The notes under the pieces are model-generated. The model saw only the letters and a program-made list of their open reading frames with translations, made no database searches and was not told where the DNA came from. This document shows positions 60,493 to 64,000 of a stretch of DNA of 64,000 bases, piece after piece (within the stretch, counting starts at the first letter, position 1; each line of letters opens with the position of its first letter). Location of the stretch: contig NZ_CP007215.2 in NCBI RefSeq assembly GCF_000300455.3, positions 1,364,001-1,428,000 of the forward strand. Reading direction: 5' to 3'. The stretch is from Kosakonia sacchari SP1 (GTDB taxonomy: Bacteria; Pseudomonadota; Gammaproteobacteria; Enterobacterales; Enterobacteriaceae). The translations under genes were made by a program, and so were the position numbers.

Positions 60493-61701
60493 TCACCAGC
60501 GAAAACCAAACCACGTCATGTCATCGCGCGACGCCTGCTGACCCTGCCAGGCTTTCAGCGCCGCGAGCAGGGCGTCGGAAAGTGCAGGCATCGGCAGCGT
60601 GCGGTTTTGCGCTAACAGTGACTGAATACGTTTTTTGCCAAACATTACCTTTCGCGGGCCGCCTGGCTGGTCGGTCGCGCCATCAGAAACAATTAAGAAT
60701 GTGTCGCCACGACGCAATGGCGCCTGGTAGCGCTGCCACTGGTAATCCACCGGCGTGTCGGTGTAACCCACACCTTTGCGGCAGCTTTCAAGCGTTGCTG
60801 CGCTGTCCGCGTCCTGGCTGAGTACGAAAGCGTGCATCCGGGCACTCGCCCAACTGACTTGCTCGTTTTGCGTATCAACAAACAGAACAAGGGCGTCGCA
60901 GCCATCATTGGACTGACTGCGATCGGCTGACGGATGCACCTGGCTGAGCGTCTGTTTGATATGTTGATTAATCAGGCTGAGCAGGTGTTCCGGTGCGTTC
61001 GCAGGGGCGAGGCTGAGCGCTTTTTCCAGCGCCGAGGAGAAAATAAAGGTCATAAACGCGCCGGGAACACCATGCCCGGTACAATCCGCCAGCACCATCA
61101 ACCAGCCATTTTCCACGCGCTGAAAAGCATAGATATCGCCACCAACACAGTCGCGCGGGTGCCAGTGCAGGCACCAGTCATCCAGCGTTTTTTCAATGGT
61201 GTTGCGTGAGCGGCTCAGCATCGATTCCTGAATAATGCGCGCGTATTCAAGGCTTTGCATAATTTGCAGATGCTGTTTGGCCTGTAAATCAGATACCGTG
61301 CGGATAAGGTCAATGCCCAGGCCTATACCGATGTATTGCCCCTGCTGGGTGAGGATAAACCCTTCGGTGACGGCTTTATCGCCGGTTTCGATCACCCGCT
61401 CGGACAGGTATTCGAGACCGGAATCGGCATCGACAATCAGCGGGTTTTTATCCATAAACGCGATGCAGCTTTTCTGATCATACAGTTCATGGAAAAACGG
61501 ACGGCTCATCTGCGACAGAAAAATATGCCGGTTAATCATGCCAATAGGGCGGTTATTTTCCAGCACCGGCAGGCCAATCAATGATTTGTGTTCATTGAAC
61601 AGCGACATGACCTGCACATTATTGGCATCCGGTGTCACGTGCGGGACGGCAAGGCGCAAGATTCCAGCATTAAGCTGTCGCGAAGAGAGCGGTATATCCA
61701 T
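60493..61701 (-). CDS. siaA: SiaA-type PP2C phosphatase with CBS-like input region
   Basis: A 402-residue protein. The C-terminal half is a PP2C/SpoIIE phosphatase (metal-site motifs DCVGGDIYAF around 184-193 and LADCTGHGVPGAFMT around 204-218), which in P. aeruginosa dephosphorylates SiaC. The N-terminal half (about 20-135) has no membrane segment and looks like a CBS-type pair (VMSLFNEHKSLIGLPVLENN and a second GFILTQQGQYIGIG unit), followed by a helical linker. P. aeruginosa SiaA instead has membrane, periplasmic and HAMP parts. It is first in the operon. Confidence 0.87.
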   Translation of the reverse strand: MDIPLSSRQLNAGILRLAVPHVTPDANNVQVMSLFNEHKSLIGLPVLENNRPIGMINRHIFLSQMSRPFFHELYDQKSCIAFMDKNPLIVDADSGLEYLSERVIETGDKAVTEGFILTQQGQYIGIGLGIDLIRTVSDLQAKQHLQIMQSLEYARIIQESMLSRSRNTIEKTLDDWCLHWHPRDCVGGDIYAFQRVENGWLMVLADCTGHGVPGAFMTFIFSSALEKALSLAPANAPEHLLSLINQHIKQTLSQVHPSADRSQSNDGCDALVLFVDTQNEQVSWASARMHAFVLSQDADSAATLESCRKGVGYTDTPVDYQWQRYQAPLRRGDTFLIVSDGATDQPGGPRKVMFGKKRIQSLLAQNRTLPMPALSDALLAALKAWQGQQASRDDMTWFGFRW

Positions 61702-61855
61702 GATTCAAACAGCATCCCGGTATAAGAATAATCTTAGGTTAAGGCGGGTTTGTGACGGTTTGATTTCAATTAAGTAAGCCAATGAATAACGAGAGATTAT
61801 TGCTCCCTAAGCAAAACCACAGTCATATCTGCGGTGGTGAGAGGAGGGGGGGGTA

Positions 61856-61955
61856 AAAAAAAAGCCCGCACTTGTCAGGCGGGCAAATAATACTGGAAGC
61901 AATGTGAGCAATGTCGTACCGAATACCTGAGTGATTTGCTCAACTATTCGGTAAT
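61856..61955 (-). ncRNA. ryhB: RyhB-like small regulatory RNA
   Basis: About 100 nt. The core is the signature of RyhB: CACATTGCTTCCAGTATTA preceded by ACGACATTGCT is identical to my recollection of E. coli RyhB. A GC hairpin (GCCCGC/GCGGGC) and nine U follow. The 5' part differs from E. coli and forms its own stem (ACCGAATA/TATTCGGT, 61952-61945 with 61925-61918, 19-nt loop). RyhB is an Hfq-dependent, Fur-repressed RNA that lowers synthesis of iron-using proteins. E. coli ryhB lies elsewhere, so this is a paralogue or a relocated copy. The 5' end is estimated from the promoter. Confidence 0.9.
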
Positions 61956-61959
61956 GCGA

Positions 61960-61988
61960 AAGATAATCTTTATCATCTTTGCGGTCAA
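61960..61988 (-). promoter_or_regulatory. Promoter and Fur-type site of the RyhB-like RNA
   Basis: Minus strand: -35 TTGACC (61988-61983), 17-nt spacer, -10 TATCTT (61965-61960). The sequence 61980-61962 (AAAGATGATAAAGATTATC) agrees with the 19-nt Fur consensus at 14 positions and overlaps the spacer and -10, the right place for iron-dependent repression. Confidence 0.85.
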
Positions 61989-62007
61989 CCCCAAATTTTG
62001 TGCGGCT

Positions 62008-62151
62008 TCACCGGCTCAATGCTTCGGGGTCAAGAAATTCGCGCCAGCTCACATCATCAATATAAATACCTGCCTGCTGGCGGCATGGATAAGCCTGGTA
62101 TAAAAGGCTTGTGTCTCCTCTTCTTTGCCAATGCTGCCGGTTAAAGAGTGC
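62008..62151 (-). pseudogene. Possible gene remnant
   Basis: A minus-strand frame without a start codon is open for about 47 codons and ends in GIYIDDVSWREFLDPEALSR. It looks protein-like at its C-terminus and is closed upstream by a TAA. No family is recognised. It may be the tail of a decayed gene. Confidence 0.3.
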
Positions 62152-62221
62152 TCCCTGTTACTGCATTTGTCAGGTTTTGTCAGTACTATCTCTGCGCGAA
62201 AAAACAGATAACGAGCAAGTG

Positions 62222-62608
62222 ATGACCCTCTTCTGGTGTGTAGTACCAATATTGCTGTTGTTCTTTGGCAAAGCGTGGAGTTCGGCGAAAATTCGCGAGT
62301 TTTACAGTCGTTCACAGCATGCGCTCGAGGCAACTGTTGCCGCTGAGATGGATAATCAGCAGCCTTCATGGATAAACGATGTCGCTCAGCGGGCACAATT
62401 TACCGCTTCGCTGAGTGAACTGTGCCTGAAAAAAGAGGTGCCGGACTGGTTTCTGGAGAGCATTACTGGTAACGAAGAGGGAATGGGGTTTCTTACCAGG
62501 CATGCCGCGCTGATGGAAACCTTTGGCGCACCATTTTGCGATCAGGTGCAGGCTGCCGCTGAGCTGGTCGACAGCGCCTGGCAACGTTCAAAATTACGCG
62601 GCTACTAA
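62222..62608 (+). CDS. Small membrane-anchored protein, unknown
   Basis: A 128-residue protein I do not recognise. It has an N-terminal hydrophobic segment (MTLFWCVVPILLLFFGKAW) acting as membrane anchor or uncleaved signal, then a mostly helical soluble domain containing WINDVAQ, PDWFLESI and a C-terminal SKLRGY. ATG 62222 is chosen because the upstream 37 codons of the open frame look non-coding and Cys-rich; its ribosome site is weak. No operon partner is evident. Confidence 0.6.
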   Translation: MTLFWCVVPILLLFFGKAWSSAKIREFYSRSQHALEATVAAEMDNQQPSWINDVAQRAQFTASLSELCLKKEVPDWFLESITGNEEGMGFLTRHAALMETFGAPFCDQVQAAAELVDSAWQRSKLRGY

Positions 62609-63077
62609 GTGGCAGTGAAATACCCGCCATTTATACCTCGGTTCTCGCCATTGATGGCTCATGCCGGGCATCTGTCTCTTATCCTTTGATTAACGTCGGC
62701 CAAATTGCAGTTTAAACGCTGCCGTAAGACAGAATGATGATGCCGCAATTCCGGCCCTGCCAGTCATTTTCTGTTTTCACGTCGTATGCATATCCGCCGC
62801 TTTCCACTTTTTAACACGCCACTTTTCCACAACAGGGAAGTGAAACGATAGTTCTTGCTTGAAAATCAAGAATGCGTATAGTTCTCATTCTCTTTGGTGT
62901 TTGTGGGCGCAGCAAGGATCTTCCCCGCAATAACAGTGAGCGTGAAGGCTGACAGGGAACACTGAAAAGCCGTGACGAGCTGCGCCGGGCCGAATCTGCC
63001 CTTATCAAGCGATCACATATAGATGCGTGGCGTGGGCGCTCGTCTGCCTTGATGACATTAACGGTAAAGGATCTCCC
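62609..63077. other. 469-nt region upstream of the yncE-like gene, no ORF
   Basis: The first 200 nt show nothing recognised. A promoter-like pair with a Fur-like site lies near 62855-62892, and an approximately 185-nt untranslated leader of mixed composition follows up to the ATG at 63078. No known riboswitch was recognised. Confidence 0.5.
62855..62892 (+). promoter_or_regulatory. Candidate promoter with Fur-like site for the yncE-like gene
   Basis: TTGCTT (62855-62860), 16-nt spacer, TATAGT (62877-62882). GCGTATAGTTCTCATTCTC (62874-62892) matches the Fur consensus at 12 of 19 positions, strongest in the right half. E. coli yncE is Fur-repressed, which agrees. Confidence 0.45.
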
Positions 63078-64000
63078 ATGAAGATAAACACCTCCGTGCT
63101 GGCTCTGTTGGCGGCTATGGCACTTGCCGGTTGCAGTGCACATAACATCACCAGTGCGCAGCCTGCGGCACCAGCAGCAACACCTGCGGCGGCGCAACTA
63201 CCTGAAAATGTGGTGAAACGCTCTCTTGCCAGCGGCCTGTATGAAATGGCACTCAGCCCGCAAGGCGATGCGTTGTATGTTGCCAGCGCGGAAGGCTTTA
63301 AAGATGTGCAGGGTGGGGTGGTTTACAAACTGGATCCGAAAACGCTAAAAACCCTCGGCGCGACCCACACCGATCTGAAAAACTTTGGCATGGCTATCTC
63401 CCCGGATGGCAAAACCGTGTATGTCACCAATTCGCTGGACGGCGGCGTGAGTGCCATCGATACCAGCAACGGCAAAGTGCTTTCCCGCACGCTGTTCCCG
63501 GAGCGCAACGAGAAAGGCCTGCCCTATGGCGCGCGTGAAATTGTGCTGCATAACGGCAATTTATATATCGGCGCCGTTGCCGATCCTGCGCTGGTATGGG
63601 TGGTTGACGCGAAAACCCTGAAGGTCAAAGCGCGTATCAAAAACGCGGGCAAATGGGTGACCGGCCTGCACTTCTCTGCGCAGACGCAACGTTTGTATGT
63701 GGCGAATGGCGGCGGCGAAATTCTGGTGGTCAACCCGCGCAATAACCGTATCGAGCAACGCTGGAAATCGCTGGGCGACAAACCGGCGCTGCTGTTGAAT
63801 ATCGCTGAAGATGAGGCCACCGGCCGCTTGTTCGTCACCGACAATTCAAAAGCCAAAACCACGCTGGTGCTGGATATTCATAGCGGCAAAATCGTGAAAC
63901 AGCTTGATGGCGATGCGCTGGCGGTGAAATTCAACGCTAAACGCCATGAAATCTATATTACCCAGCGTGAGTCCGGCAAAGTGCTGAGCCTCGATGCAAC
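63078..64000 (+). CDS. YncE-like beta-propeller lipoprotein, 5' part
   Basis: The first 307 codons of a gene that runs off the window. The signal peptide ends in the lipobox LAGC (Cys19), then an Ala/Pro-rich spacer, then repeated beta-propeller blades (LYEMALSPQGDALYVAS, FGMAISPDGKTVYVTN, LYVANGGGEILVVN) typical of YncE/YVTN proteins. E. coli YncE is a soluble periplasmic, iron-regulated protein that binds single-stranded DNA in vitro. Here it is a predicted lipoprotein, which is a difference. The start has AAAGGA about 6 nt upstream. Confidence 0.9.
   Translation, partial: MKINTSVLALLAAMALAGCSAHNITSAQPAAPAATPAAAQLPENVVKRSLASGLYEMALSPQGDALYVASAEGFKDVQGGVVYKLDPKTLKTLGATHTDLKNFGMAISPDGKTVYVTNSLDGGVSAIDTSNGKVLSRTLFPERNEKGLPYGAREIVLHNGNLYIGAVADPALVWVVDAKTLKVKARIKNAGKWVTGLHFSAQTQRLYVANGGGEILVVNPRNNRIEQRWKSLGDKPALLLNIAEDEATGRLFVTDNSKAKTTLVLDIHSGKIVKQLDGDALAVKFNAKRHEIYITQRESGKVLSLDA

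Larger units (their letters stand above)
61702..62221. other. Region upstream of siaA with a RyhB-like RNA gene
   Basis: Contents: the short 5' flank of siaA (nothing certain beyond weak AT-rich -10-like words), the RyhB-like RNA gene with Fur-type promoter (61855-61988), and a probable remnant of a minus-strand coding sequence (62008-62151). Confidence 0.6.

Overview
The window is a chromosomal segment of an enterobacterium of the Enterobacter/Kosakonia/Klebsiella group. I infer this from near-complete synteny with the E. coli K-12 bamC-to-gltX region, very high protein similarity to E. coli (recognised from memory) and GC-rich coding DNA. The genus cannot be fixed from sequence reading alone.

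Positions 1-47800 are mostly conserved backbone. It runs bamC (5' end cut), purC, ypfJ, tmcA, ypfH, then the yffB-dapE-ypfN operon, the 19-codon gene ypfM, acrD, narQ, aegA, nudK, ypfG, a secreted protein I do not recognise, talA-tktB, maeB, amiA-hemF, ypeA-yfeZ, yfeY, yfeX, cysPTWA-cysM, pdxK, ptsHI-crr, cysK, cysZ, zipA, ligA-ypeB, yfeH/yfeR, a flxA-like gene, a tRNA-Val x3/tRNA-Lys operon and gltX. Themes are sulfur assimilation (cysPTWAM, cysK, cysZ), PTS sugar control (ptsHI-crr), the pentose-phosphate branch (talA-tktB), lysine/purine/haem/PLP biosynthesis and envelope functions. Blocks found here in E. coli are missing: eut between maeB and hemF, and ucpA-murRQP-yfeW between yfeX and cysP.

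Positions 47850-64000 are accessory. An IS200-type element sits just behind the gltX terminator. It is followed by a nitroreductase, a small membrane protein, a NIT-domain chemoreceptor with a sigma-28 promoter, ybdK, a divergent MocR-type regulator with a polar amino-acid ABC operon, and a small cassette (promoter, perfect 18-bp palindrome, 10-codon ORF, terminator, DUF4760 membrane protein). Next come a siaABCD biofilm-signalling operon whose SiaA carries CBS-like rather than membrane/HAMP input domains, a RyhB-like small RNA with a Fur-type site, an unknown small membrane protein, and the start of a YncE-like lipoprotein.

The most interesting signals are the RyhB paralogue beside siaABCD, the CBS-type SiaA, the DUF4760 leader cassette, the sigma-28 promoters of the chemoreceptor and FlxA-like genes, and an rtT-like repeat derived from the tRNA-Lys 3' end.
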